Assembly (NCBI RefSeq): GCF_041260155.1
Contig: NC_091930.1
Location: forward strand, 19,159,075 to 19,223,074
DNA length: 64,000 nt
DNA from: Ptychodera flava
Taxonomy: Eukaryota > Hemichordata > Enteropneusta > Ptychoderidae
Direction: 5' to 3'
The translations under genes and the position numbers were made by a program. Of this stretch, positions 28,621-41,168 are shown piece after piece (positions within the stretch are counted from its first letter, which is position 1; every line of letters starts with the position of its first letter). Below the pieces are notes generated by a model. It ran no database searches. It was not told where the DNA came from and worked only from the letters and a program-made list of their open reading frames with translations.

Positions 28621-28957
28621 ATTCAGGCAATAATATATAATACTGGAATTCAGAAGAACATTTTGTATGTGGTAGACATTTCATGTCTTCAGCATTTTCT
28701 GGAAAAGGATATTAGAGTTTATGATTGTATGTTGTTGAAAATAGAGTCGTTTATGAATATTGTCGTACTCCTATCTCCATTGATCACTATTCCGTTCTCT
28801 TCCTGTCAAGTGGAGATTAGCACCAGCATCACGGTCATTGTTTTTTTGTTATCCCATTGTAGTTGATTAAAATAGATATAGTAACTATTATGAAAAAATT
28901 ACCTCATTCTAAAATCAGATAGCTCGGTAATATTTAAAAAATTATATTCTATCATAC

Positions 28958-29191
28958 CTTGCACAATGCCAGCAATCGAAGAAGTTGAGTCATCTGATGG
29001 TGGTACGCTATACTTCAGCCAACATTTACCAGACTTTGAACCACCGAGTTTCCCGTATTCCCAAGCCTTACATCCAAACGTTTCTAGGCAAAATGCACAG
29101 CAATCTTCACGTGACCCTTTCATGACTGGCATACCGGCCATGTCCGATCCACCACGTCTTGTATTATCCTCGAAGGTACATAATGACAGTT
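28958..29191 (-). pseudogene. Copy B PAN/apple-like exon
   Basis: A 234-bp exon, open throughout, encoding LSLCTFEDNTRRGGSDMAGM and then the core EDCCAFCLETFGCKAWEYGK and CWLKYSVPP. The CC-x2-C-x4-GC-x-AW-x-Y ... G-x-CWLK pattern is typical of PAN/apple-like adhesion modules. Bounded by AG at the 5' side (aatacag) and CAAG/GTATGA at the 3' side. It is the most 5' exon found. A leader exon further upstream was not identified. Confidence 0.8.
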
Positions 29192-30140
29192 CTGTATTGA
29201 AGGCAATACAATTTTCAAGGGAGAAAAATGAGTGAATGAGTGAGTATGTGAGTGAATTAGGACAAAATGGGGAAATTGGGGACGATGGCTGAAGGAGGAA
29301 AGTAAGGGAATAGTGTGAGCAGTAGGTAAGTTAGTTTGTGAGCAGTAGGTTTAAGCAGGTTTCGGAAGAAGGTTATCAAGGGTTTAAGTAAAGAAGGACG
29401 GGAAGACGAAATGACACTTGGTTACCAGGAACGAAAGAAAAGGGAGTTTAAAACTGAATGATTCATTCCAATTTTTCAATTCCCTATAACACAGACACTG
29501 AACAGGTTGGACAAGTCATACCTCTCGGAATCCTACTGTTGTCAATATTTATCTCGTCTATCTATCGTACGCTTTGGCATCTTTTCCTGTTTTCTTTAAA
29601 CTGGTTGGTCAAACTTGGTTGTTTCAGCCATCTGGATCACCCCTTAAAATGTTTAGGTAGGTGCTTTTGAAAGGAACATTGTGATTAGAGGCTCCATAAG
29701 CAGTTTAGCGAAACAACGGAAAATACATGGTTCCCTGTGTTTCTCTAAACTGCACATTTACAGTAACCGTTGATTTCTGTCAATTTAGGTGATGGACCAT
29801 AGATACGATGTTCTGTGCAACTCTGTGTACATGTTACGTTCAATATGTTACCCTCGACCACAATCGAGCAAAGCATAGTTGACGAACACAAATAACGGTA
29901 AAAATACTTTGGCTGCAAATATTGCCAGGACCAAAGACTACATGTAAAATAAAAAAGGGTCTCGGGCACTTCTATGGCGCCTTCAAACGCGTCTGTCCAC
30001 TCTGAGTGTCTTGGTTATATTACGGCTAGGGCGTAGTAATAGCCTAGCATTCTGGAATTATACTGGTCGTGGCGCTGATATCTGACCATCGCACATCGTT
30101 TGATACCGTGACAATAAAGTTATTTTAAGCTAATAACAAT
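29192..30140. other. Upstream flank of copy B
   Basis: Contains short gtgagtgagt and gtaggt imperfect repeats near 29,225-29,345. No exon, promoter or signal-peptide frame could be supported. Confidence 0.35.
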
Positions 30141-30141
30141 A

Positions 30142-30978
30142 ATAATTAGTAACCTCGGAGTTTGGTGGTGAGAGTCAACCCCGTGCTTGTGATGTAAACG
30201 TAGGGGGCGTCAGCATTCATGCATCAACTGAAGTTCGGGATCTTGGTGTTATATTAGATTCATCTGCAACTATGTCAGCCCATGTGGCAAGTTTATGTAA
30301 ATCAGCTTCATTCGCCTTATGGAAAATTGGTAAGATTCGCAACCTACTTGACCAGAGTTCTACGTAAAATTGGTACATGCTTTTATTACGTCCAGACTCG
30401 ACTACTGTAATAGTCTACTTTTTGGTCCTCCGAAGTATCAGATTAAGAAATTACAACTTATTCAAAACTCAGCAGCACGTCTTGTTTCAAAAGCTAAGAA
30501 ATCAATTCATATACAACCAGTATTGCATTACCTGCATTGGCTTCCAGTTCACAAGCGCATAGAGTACAAGCTTTTAATTTTAACATACAAGATTCTGCAT
30601 GATACGGCCCATTATACTTGAAAGAACTTTTATGTGTCCGTGCTCCGGGTCGAACCCTTCGGTCAACCACGAATGATTCATTTACTTTGTATCAACCAGT
30701 ATGTAATACAAAGTTTTACGGTGATAGAGCTTTTGCCATCTGTGCACCACGGCTGTGGAATAGGCTTCCATTAAATCTTCGTAGTTCGACAAGTTTTAAT
30801 GTTTTTAAGTCTGGACTTAAAACACATTTATTTTTAGAAAGTTTTTAATGCTATTTTTAGAGTTTTTTTAGATTGTAGCAACATTTTATCAACTCACTGT
30901 ACTGTACAGCGCCTTGAGATGTCTTTTTTACATGGAAGGCGTTTTTTAAGAAATAAATATTATTATTATTATTATTAT
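30142..30978 (+). mobile_element. 5'-truncated CR1/L2-like LINE end
   Basis: The C-terminal end of a non-LTR retrotransposon reverse-transcriptase ORF in broken frames. It opens with VGGVSIHASTEVRDLGVILD, then [68 protein letters not shown] and FKSGLKTHLFLESF (end 30,848). This order is typical of CR1/L2-type ORF2 ends. A TAA interrupts near 30,366 and a frameshift lies near 30,615, so it is dead. The 3' end carries gcgccttgag followed by aaataaatattattatt, the microsatellite tail expected of these LINEs. The 5' part, with endonuclease and RT core, is missing. Confidence 0.88.
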
Positions 30979-32440
30979 TGTTTTATTTTTCGGTCTCGAG
31001 TACGTTAGTCCTTTGGGGTAAAAGTGTTCTCTTCTACTCCCATGGTTGGTCGTTTCAGTACGATCATGGAGTGGAGCTAGTACCTCTATGCTATACAGCA
31101 GGCATTGTGGAATATCTTCGTCATAACATGCTCACTGTGTTTGCAAACGGCTTTGCTAGGTCTAAATTGTCTCCTCCGTTTGATTAAACTTAGTGTTGTA
31201 TTTGTAGAGAAATGTGGGAAACTAACAAATGTATCTTGCCTCAATCGGGATCGTTACCGTCTTACCAGGAAAAATCTTAATTCACTGCCATCGTGTCGGG
31301 GTTTTCAACCTGATGTAATTGCCATTCCACAGATTTACATCGATATAAGTGTGTGAGAAAAAAAAGTAAACTCAGAGATTTTAAATGGCGTGATGAATAT
31401 GGCCGATTTGCCCCAAATCGACCCTAGCTATCAGGTTTAAATCTATGTGGGGGAAAAGTTGTCATGTTTTGAAACTTACTACATAAACAAACATGCAAGA
31501 CAGTAAGATATTTTAGCCTTAGAAACAAAATTCCATAGTTATTACATGACTCGATGTGAGTGCAAAACAATGCATTGGTTTGAATAGGGACATCCGAAGA
31601 GTTAGCGGGGCCGTGTGAACGATGTACTGGCCGGTATGCATAGTTACCTGGTCCGGTGAAGTACTTTTACGTTTTTCAAATCAAGGCAGACGTTTAACAC
31701 TAGATGTATAATATCCATGCGCGCACTGATATTCTGACTTCCGTTAAAATTTGTTTGATCCTAGTCGATAATGGTAAATTGTTTGAGAATGCCCTGTATG
31801 TAACTCGATGTCCTATGGCATTAACTGTGAAGAGATATGAATCCCCCCTGCAGTCGGGCAAATTGTCACCTTCTCTCGGATACAAAGGTCAACATATTAT
31901 TACCCCGTCGTGTCATCCCTTTACACAATCAGCTTTCATTTTTACTGAATAATACGTTAAACGCATATTAGTGTTAACACCTCACAACTAGTCAAAACTC
32001 TTTGTTTTTACGGTAAAGTGATCACGATTAAAAAAAGATCGAATTTACAAAAAAAAAAGATATCGCAACGCGAAGGTGGACAAAACTGGATATCAGTGAA
32101 CATGCATCATCATGTATTAGCGGCAGGGAATTCGTTCTGATGCTTTGGCCAGGCATCATTCAAACCGGATTTTTACATCAGATGCAACATCACTTTTTAC
32201 TTCTCCTTATCGTATAAGGCATGAAGTGCCAAATAATTCCACTACTTTAGCTTCATGCCTCCTCTTGTTCTTACTGTCTGTCCTGATGCATGAAGGTGGA
32301 TGGTGCCGCACAATTCTTCGCTTGCCTGGAGCTCGTTAATGATTGAATATTTACAGACGAGTTTCCTAATACCTCTATGCCGCAAATTAATTTGTTTTAC
32401 AGCCCCACTATTTTGTCTTCATTGACAGTGCTAAACTGTC
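30979..32440. other. Repeat-bearing non-coding stretch
   Basis: About 31,530-31,890 is the second copy of the repeat at 28,190-28,620. The remainder shows no recognisable gene or element. Confidence 0.4.
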
Positions 32441-35418
32441 AATAGTGTAAACCCGATGATTGTATAGTGCAACGACACCATTCAATGTTTCTGGGCTGAC
32501 AGCTAATATCGAGGTGATATCGAAATCAGCTTCTTTATTAGAATCAAGACGATCGAATCCGAGTACATTTTTGTCAGTTGAGTGTAGCGCCGAAATGCTT
32601 TGGAAGGATATTAGGTTTCAGTGTTCTTACTTGCAAGCCTTGTAAATGTGTGGCGTAACGGTTTAATGAGTGAAAGAATTGCCCCAGTTTTAAGTTCTCA
32701 TTAGTCCGGTCTTAATGTGCAAATAAACAGCATAACTAGTATATTAGTTAGCAAGCGCATATTATATTCACCCAGTAGCCATTGCATCAAACCAATCGCA
32801 TTCTGCACCTGCCTAGATGATTGGTCTTCTACTTCGACAACCATTCATTCTATGAATCGATCAGACGAGTGTTTTGTAGAATATAGATGCTAGCCATTAA
32901 AATTATTGAGATGCTATAATTCACTTGTCAATACATTATTAACGAACTGTTTCTGGGGATTTCTATGGATATGCAAATGTAATTAGTGCAACAATACGAG
33001 CAAGCAATGGACGATAGAACTAGTGTGCTTTCATCACTCAAAGTGCTTTTTCAGTGTTTTCTGAGTGCTAAAATAACGGCTATCAACTGAGTTTTGAGCT
33101 ACGCTTGGTTGGCAGATGAATCACTTCGGCGTGAATAATAATTGGATGATGCACAGAACAATGTAAGTAGAGCTTAAAATCTCCTGATAACAAATGAATT
33201 ATTAAAAATCATGATACCTTTACAGAAACACTAACTAACAAAAATACGTTCAAGAATGCGAATTTGATTGGTTACAATTCAACGTTGACATTTTCATCAT
33301 TCTAGTGAATGCAGTAAGTGCTTAGAATTTTTTCCTGTAAAAGTCTGCCGATATAGCTATAAATATTGCCACTTGCAGAATATTTAACAACGGCATAGCC
33401 CATTGTCGAGGGAGTTTGATGTTGTAACTTTACAATACACCTCTCCTCTTTCATCAGACCGAGTCGTTTCACCTTGTGTATAGAGGAGACGGATTGTTAA
33501 AATGTGCTGCCGAATAGGCGAATACATGAAAACGTACTTATATATTCCTATGCCTGTGCTACAGTTGCCTAGTCGACCTACTTATGACGCCGTCGTTTAC
33601 TTCGGGGAGATTACTCGAACGACATAATCCGTATTTCTGTAGACTCTTTTGCACTCTAAGCGCATGATAATGTCTCAATATCGTATTACACTATGTCTTC
33701 TACTGTGTCCACAAGCTATATTTTTTATCGATAACGAAATAATAACAACCTTAAGGTACAGCATTGTACATTATGGTTTGGTACTACCCTTAGTTAGCGC
33801 ACTTACTCTTTGCTGAAGCAAGGTAAATGTTCATTGTTAAAACTTCCACAGTGCAGACATATCTCTTGTGTAGCCAGTGGCTACCTACAAATGCTATACA
33901 TTGCCTTGAAGAACTACTTGAATAAAGTACGTGTATCTGGCAGAAAACGTTTTAACTTAAGTACCTTACGTATGGACGTTAAAGTTAATATTGATCCATT
34001 TTATTCTATTCAAGTTTACATAGGTATCGCATAAGTTATATATTAACGTTATATGTTACATCTAATGTTTATTGTTAAACAGGAACTTCCCTTATAAAAG
34101 CCGGATTATAGTAAATCCATGGAAATGTAAAAAAGCTACGCTACTGATAGGACCTGCCGTCTTTGGTCCCAAAATCTTATAGGTTTGCCATGTTTCAGGC
34201 GTTGATTGTTATATGACCTTGCATATGATGTCTGTGAAGACTTAGCGACTACACTTAAATAAAAAATAAATTGAAAAAAAAAATTCCGTTTTTTTCGTAG
34301 AGCCCATATGTTCCAAAATGTGTTCCCTGTACGACCATTTGACCCCTCTTTGCATATGTTACGAAAGTGCCTATCATGATCATTCAAATTCATCATAACG
34401 TCAATGCGATGCTATGAGAAACCAAAAACTCCTGCCCTGGTGAACGCAAATCGTTGCATCACATATCTCCCTATTGTGCGCCCACGGTCCTGTAATTTCC
34501 CGTCTAAGTGCTTCACCTACGATGTAAAATTCCCACTACGTGGTCATCTTTTTCTTGAAATTCCCTGTAACTTCTAAAGTACATTTGGAAATATTTTGAA
34601 TGACCCAAGACCAAAGGCAATGCGGTTCATATACAAGGAGTGTAACGCCAGTGCCTATTCGATAATAATTTTAACGTATGTACATAGATTGTCGAAGTGA
34701 TGGCAAATCAGATTTATATGCAAGGAATGCCGAAGTGTTGGCAGAGTGTTTATCTGAAACTGGAAAAAGGACGTCAAAAGCAAAGCAAGGTAGTTTTATC
34801 GATATACAGTGTTACAGCAATAGTAATGTTGTCATATGAAAGAAGCACAAATGCGAAATCATTGTATTTATTAGAATAAAGACTTCATGTGAATTTATTT
34901 CGGTCGAAAATGTATATCAGCTAGTTGGTCGTTCAACATTTTTTTCCAGTTTAGCCTACATCGCTTCTCTGCCCTAGAATTAGTTTGGTCGATTTCGAGT
35001 TAAAATTTATCCGTTTCAGTCGTGTCTACTCGCGAATCTTATTGTTATGGGTAGTCAATACCATAAATCGTTAGTAATTGAAAGAATTGTCACTTACCTT
35101 TGATCTGGTTTGCCCGTACATAATGCATAAAGATCAGTGATACTAGGTATGTTATTTTGCAAGCAAACGATCTCCACCATATAGTCATTGCCTCAAGCTC
35201 ATTGCACTCTGCGTATGCCTTTGTCAATAGGCAAGCACATATTCCGCTGATCAATAAGAACAATCTCTAGTACACCAATTTCTAGTCATTAAAGAAATTG
35301 ATATTCTAAAAATAATTTCGTCATTTTGTATACATAATTAACGAACCCTGTCTTGGGATTTATATAGCTCTACGAACAAAATTATCGCTAAAAGACGGGC
35401 AATCATTGGACAATAAAC

Positions 35419-36895
35419 CACAGAGTACATACACAGAGTGGCAACACCTATTGTTTAAGGCGTGAAGCGGTTACGTAAGCAATCCATGTTTGCCTCGCCT
35501 CACGAAGCTCTTGGCTCTCTTTTCCGAAGAGTGCCGACCATGCACCCCTTCGGTAATTTTCGGATTTTCACCAATTGTTAAGGTAAAGGGCGACGAATTC
35601 GGACGCGCACACGCTTTAGAACGTTTCTGCGCAGATTTAACTCCAGCCTGTCGCAAATGGGTTACTTTGTAGCGCATGTATTTAACATCACCTGTCATTG
35701 TTGAAATTGCGCTTTTACCTAATTTTTTGACCCAGTCTCTTAGAAATACATGTGACCTATAACCTTGTCATATTTTGCCCCCCTAGGAAGCTGGTTTTTT
35801 TTAATATGAGCGAAAAATTAACATTTCTCTCTCATTTACATGGCGCATATTACCCATTCACCTGGAGATATTGTAAAAAGTAACGTGGTGACACCCTTTT
35901 ATTAAAAGTGTAAACTAAATGGTATTATGTCAGGATTTTATTCGCCAAGTTTGGTCAAAATGACACCATTCAAAGCGAGAGGAAGAAAGTTCGAAAATTA
36001 TGTAGTGATATAATTTCGATATCGTTATTTTGTAATCGATACTTATGTAAAAATTTCTTTACAAACATCATGAAAACCGTACATTCGATAGATATGGATC
36101 TTAAGTCTTGGTATTTATTAAAATTAACTCATTTGCTAAGCTTTTTATAATTGCTTTCTTTAGTTTAAGTGAATTATATCATTTTTATTTATTTCTAACG
36201 ACGCCATTTTAACGTCCGTTTCCATGGAAACGAGCGTGGTGACCCCCATTTTTTATTTCATTTTTGCACTTGCACAACTTCCAAGAATATTTGTGCCAAG
36301 TTTCAAGAAAATGACACTACAACTTAATTTTGACGTAATTCGTAGTACTTCACCTTAAGCGAAAGTATGTTCGGCAAAGTTTGTGTTGTTGTTGTCGTGT
36401 GGTGCTGATCGGAATTGATGTGCTGGCAAAAACGGGAATGTTTTGAGCTTCAGGAAAGTGGGTTTTACCGTTTTAAAAATTCCTCTCATATTTTTATGAA
36501 TATATAATGAGTGTGTTTGAACCAAATTTGAAAGTCTTTTATCGATACTGTCTGGTTTTACTCAATGGCTTACGGTCAGTCATACCGTCTTTTACACGTG
36601 CGTCAAGAAAGGACATGTTTATGAAACTGCTGGCGTGTTATGTTTTGATTGGCGTGAAGCAGTGTTTCTGGCCTGAGAGCTCACAAAGTAACTATGGTTG
36701 CTACGCGACTGGCAGTACGATGCCATCTCGTCGTATTTTTCGCATAATCTCGTGTAATTATCAACCACAAACAAAGCCTCCAAAAAGTTTAACACCTTTG
36801 AAGCTCATTTTAATATCAAAAGCCAATAGTCTACCGAGACGACCATGGAACAAAAAGGCATGCAAGTGTTGCCACTCTGTCTATGATACTCTGTG
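35419..36895. mobile_element. 1,477-bp DNA element, 6-bp target duplication
   Basis: Terminal inverted repeats of about 30 bp. The left end is cacagagtacatacacagag followed by tggcaacac. The right end, read on the reverse strand, is cacagagtatcatagacaga followed by gtggcaacac, so they differ by one indel and one substitution. The flanks are identical: ataaac at 35,413-35,418 and 36,896-36,901, a 6-bp target-site duplication. The surrounding sequence is an R-family copy. Internal diverged repeats include gtggtgaca/gtggtgacc and ccaagtttggtcaaaatgac/ccaagtttcaagaaaatgac. A 129-codon plus-strand frame (36,507-36,896) runs into the right terminus and has no recognised domain. Superfamily is unassigned. 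Confidence 0.85.
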
Positions 36896-38225
36896 ATAAA
36901 CCAACTGTTACTGCTGGCAAAAAAACAAAGTTATTCGACGAAGCTTGTTGAAACGGTTTTTTTGAATTAATTATACAAAAAGGTTGCAAGTTCAGCGTGA
37001 AATGTTTTAATTACATACTTTTTCGAAAAATGATACCTTTACAGAAACATGAACAGGTTCAAGGATGCAGATTAAATGGCTACCATTCATGGTGGATTTC
37101 TAGCCGTTCTAGTGAAGAACGCTGGGCATTTTTATTCAGTAAAAGTGTCACATTTCGGCTCTAAACATTGAATCTTGCATTATAGAAAAACGGCACATCC
37201 TATATATTTAACATGTCTGCGAGAGCTTGATGTCACAACTCTCTCCAAAAATATGTTCTGTTTAATAACCACGTGTCATCTCTAATTATGTACGGAGAAG
37301 ACGACTCGAATGTGTATTGTTAAGGAATGTGGTGCAAAAGAAATAATTGCGCATAGGGGGGACACGGCTAGCGGGCGAAAACACAGAAACCGTGACTGTC
37401 TGATAGATTTTTTTCCATAGACTCTAGTACAGTTACTTGATGGCTACTTCTGATGCTTTCATTAACTTTGTGGATAATTTATCAAGGACCTTATCCTAGC
37501 TCTTTAGAAATTATTGTACAACGTTAAAATATCTTCATACCTCAAAATCGATGAAAACCACTCGGATATACTAGAAACACTTTTTTCTATCTTTTAGCGT
37601 GAAACCGATAGATCCCGTTCTTCCCACATAAAATGAGTTATGGTCAGTGTTGCAAATGCAACTATGACAACAGAAGATGCCCTAACCACGGGCATTCTGT
37701 TGATCTTAAATGATGGCGTATAGGCGTGAAATAATCAACATACAGTTACATACGCATAAATTCGTATTTTTATTTTTGTTGCCGCTGGGGAACTTACATC
37801 ATGATTTTTTTAAAAATAATAGTCTCGCCAGAAATGGGATATCATTAATACAAAATAGAATAGAAACAGTCCTGTTCCGCTGGTTCACCCGATCGATTAT
37901 TCTTTCTCGCTCACATACACATGACCGTTCTCCACCGAGGCACGGCATAGTTCTTATGAGCATAACAGTAAAAGAGAGCAATATTTCTTTTCGTCTGTGT
38001 GAGCACGTATTTACCGCAACGCTGTAACGTTTTCGAAGTGTGGCTGAGAATGACAGTTTGTGCGTCGCTAAGACTGCAGTGTAAATGAGCGCTGAGGCTA
38101 CCTACGCTTGAATGTGCACGCGAGCGTCTCTGAATTGTTGTCTGCTGTCCCGATCTGAGAAATGTGAAGGGTGCGGTCACATGAACAGGGAACCAGACGA
38201 TGTGCGTTACAAAGGGGGTGGGGTG

Positions 38226-38400
38226 GGGAGGCAGACATCATTACCTTCTCAAACGTCCGGAAAAGATGGACTATTTTTTCAATTGACATGAAACTCACTG
38301 ACGATGTAACGTAGAATATAGAATAGAAAAATAAGAAAGAAAAAATACCCCTTGACCTACCAGGCTTGTTCAAGTTACTACGACCAAAACAGAATGCACA
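38226..38400. repeat. 190-bp direct repeat, copy 1
   Basis: Matches 39,610-39,790 in the same orientation. Shared landmarks are tcaaacgtccggaaa, agaaactcactta/tgaaactcactga, aaaataagaaagaaaaaa, ccaggcttgttca and actacgac. The two copies flank an R-family segment and unrelated sequence. Confidence 0.75.
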
Positions 38401-39139
38401 TTTGAAAAAAAAAACATCTTTTGGGCTCTATAAACTATCGAAATGTGTTGCATGACATGTGAATACATGAACACGTACATATAGATATTCCAATGCCTGT
38501 GCCACAGTTACCCTATGGACCTACTTCTGACGCCGTCGTTAACTTCATTGAGACGTCTTGAATGACATAATTCGTATTTCTATAGATTCTTTTGCACTCT
38601 AAGCGCATGTTAATGTCTCAATATCGTAGTACACCACTTAAATATACCAATAGATCAATCAGTTTTCTGAAAGAAACATTCCTACATGAGATGAAATGTG
38701 GTCAGTTTTGCAATAGCAAATATGACACTAACAGGCGCACCTACGAGATAGAACATTTAAATTAGCTGAATTAATAATTGTTTTCGAGTTTACAACTACA
38801 TCGACTTCAGTTCAAATTTTTCCAGAGTATTACCGAAATTACAGTAATTTGCGTTTCAGTGGTGTCTATTCGGGGGTCTAAACTGTTCCTCGCAGTCAAT
38901 ACTATACATCGTTAGTGATTGAAAGAATTTTGTCGCTTACCCGTATTCTGGTTTGCCCGTATATACTGCATACCAGACCAGTAGGTATATTATTTTGCAA
39001 GCAAACTATCTCCACCATATAGCCATTGCCTCAATCTCATTGCACTCTCCTTCTGCCTTTGTCAATAGGCAAGCACATATTCCGCTGACCAATAAGAACA
39101 ATCTCTGGTACACCTATTTGTAGTCATTAAAAAGTCGAT

Positions 39140-40090
39140 ATTCTTAAGGTTCCAAGACAAGAAATTGACTTTTTAGTCTAGCAATTCTCTGGTGGTTAAT
39201 AAGCTCAGAACCCCCATAAATTATATATTTTCTGAAAGCCTAGATATAGGGGAACATTTTGGTAACCACAGTGTCACCATTATTTACATAACTATCACAT
39301 GACAGGTAATTTGCATAACCTTTCAAAAATCGGTTTCCTTCCAAATATCTGACTCAAACTTGCTGGAATGCAAGCTGTCAAAACGATCTTTCAAAGTGTG
39401 GGTCAGATTTTTTTATACCTTGCTTAGTTTTTTTTAGCACAATTTTAAAGAAATTAGCTAGGGTTAAATTGAAGTTTTTCTGGCACAAAAATTGTTTAAG
39501 AAGGTTAAAAAATTTTTGAGACACGCTTTGGAAGATCCTTAGAAAGCTTGAACTCACACAAATTTCAGCCACATATATCAAAGCATTGAAACATATGAGC
39601 ATGGAATCTGACGATGAAAGAGGAGCAGACATTTGTACCTTATCAAACGTCCGGAAACGGTAGACTATTTTTTAATCGACAAGAAACTCACTTACGATAA
39701 AAATGTAGAATATAGAACAGAAAAATAAGAAAGAAAAAACAACCCTTAACCGGCCAGGCTTGTTCAGGTTACTACGACAAAAACAGAGTGTATAGTTGAA
39801 AAAAAGAAAAAGAAAAAATAAAAGAAAAACAGAAAAATAAAAAAAGGTTTGGGTTCTATTGAAAGGCCTTCTAAAAACGAAAACAACACTTTAGAAAAAT
39901 ATAAGTTATTGGAATTACGTTGAAAAGCTTAAACTACAAATAAGGAAAACTTCATTTTTTCATTTTTTTCCACGCATAACGAAACCGCAGAAGGGCACCT
40001 GCTGTAAGCCTATTTTGCGACTTTCGAACATCCACAGTCGTCACCACATATCGGTAATTTGTGACGCACATACTTAGTATCCTGTAATAA
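39140..40090. other. Non-coding stretch, second 190-bp repeat
   Basis: Contains the second copy of the 190-bp repeat (39,610-39,790) followed by an A-rich run. I recognise no gene. Open frames here are short and unassigned. Confidence 0.4.
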
Positions 40091-41054
40091 TATTTCTTTA
40101 TACTTCGTTTGAGAGTTTACCTTCTCTTTGGTGGTCAGTTTTCGAGAATGTACTACTGGTAATCATAGCTACATGGATTACAGCTTAACTGATTCTAAAA
40201 CAGGACTAAACTAGTTCTGAGATCCTGATGACAAAACATAAACATGATCAGAAAGAAGAATTATAACACCTGTTGACGGATGTTTTTTTTATCTTATTGA
40301 TAAACAGAATATACACAGGTATCTGGCGTCACAGCATATCATGAAAAAGGCGCTTTATGATATATTTTCATATACCCATGATAGTATCCGTGTCTCCTCT
40401 GAGGCGTCGTGACGTGGAACGTAAAATATCAGAGTGATACGGCACGTTATACGTCATTAATTGTTGTTTATTTCCGATTTTGATGTTATGATGTTCATCT
40501 TGCATTAATGATTAAATCCATCTTTTTCACTTCAATCACAATTTACCCATATAAAACGAAACATATTACTAGTATATATAAATTTAACGTTCCTTTATTT
40601 CAGATCTAAAGAGAGTTACAGGACAGGTTGTTGTAGAAAATTAAAAGTTGATGTTTACAATCTGTTGTATTTCGCGCTACTTCGTCGTTCCTGTTCACGT
40701 CAGCCATGTTTCAGCAAGAGTTATTAAAGTGAATTCAAACTTACAATATTGTCCGTGTAATAATTATCCAGCAGAACACCGGTACGGTGACAAGAATTAG
40801 TAAATTGGCCCCATTCCTTTTCTGAACTGCGGTAAATTGCGCTGAAATAATCCTGTTTAGACTGTATACACTCGACACGATGCGATCGACGACTTGATCA
40901 GCTGTTGTAAACAAACATGTATCAATGCGCTCAGACCAGCGGCAGAATATAAAAACATAGTCCCTTTGAAAGACTGACAAAAACTAATAAAATTTCTTTA
41001 TTTTTAATTACCTTTTACATAAATATACGGTCATGGGCATATGATAATCGGTTG

Positions 41055-41168
41055 GATATCAGCGCTTGGTTGGGACGTATTGCCACTCGTGAGGTTGCGC
41101 GCCGCATCACACTCGTCGCGGCTCGCACCCTCACTCGTGGCAATACGTCCCAACCAAGCGCTGATATC
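41055..41168. repeat. 114-bp hairpin with 32-bp perfect stem
   Basis: The left arm begins gatatcagcgcttggttggg and continues acgtattgccac. The right arm is its exact reverse complement over 32 bases. The about 50-base centre is itself GC-rich and partly self-complementary. It sits at the right edge of the copy-A-specific insertion (about 40,370-41,175), so it may be the terminal structure of that element. Confidence 0.9.

Larger units (their letters stand above)
25990..28730. mobile_element. 2.7-kb replacement block in copy B
   Basis: Sequence unrelated to copy A that replaces the 5' half of an HYR exon and part of the adjacent intron, about 200-330 bp in copy A. It holds a TATTG pentanucleotide tract, an 898-bp TTAA-flanked inverted-repeat element and a 400-bp dispersed repeat (28,190-28,620). 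A 98-codon plus-strand open frame at 26,077-26,373 is unassigned and I do not regard it as a supported gene. Confidence 0.6.
19462..29191 (-). pseudogene. Copy B: decayed PAN-HYR-GAIN-GPS gene
   Basis: The lower of two tandem copies of a multi-exon gene for an extracellular protein, reading from 29,191 down to about 19,462. Its exons match copy A in order, length and phase: PAN 234 bp, half an HYR, HYR 240, linkers 62 and 91, GAIN 325, then 103, 128, 230 and the GPS-like exon. Four independent lesions mark it as a pseudogene: the first HYR exon breaks off at 25,989; the GAIN exon has a one-base deletion at 22,581-22,584 giving a stop at 22,567-22,569; the 230-bp exon has a one-base insertion giving TGA at 20,391-20,393; and the 5' part of the GPS-like exon is not recognisable. 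The remaining frames are well kept, so inactivation is probably recent relative to the duplication. No leader exon or transmembrane exons were located. Confidence 0.8.
32441..39150. repeat. Dispersed repeat family R, central block
   Basis: Sub-blocks known from 1-3 kb recur here several times: leading block 33,780-33,890; gcccgtacat block at 35,093 and 38,935, and diverged near 32,700; ggctacaattcaa block at 33,251 and 37,067; and gacgccgtcgtt block at 33,577 and 38,530. A 1,477-bp DNA element is inserted at 35,419-36,895. A 190-bp segment at 38,226-38,400 is repeated at 39,610-39,790 in direct orientation. No credible gene was found. Confidence 0.55.

Noticed and set aside
36507..36896. 129-codon frame as a transposase gene
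   Set aside because: It lies in a TIR element, but I see no catalytic or zinc-binding pattern and the frame simply runs into the terminus. Left as unassigned.
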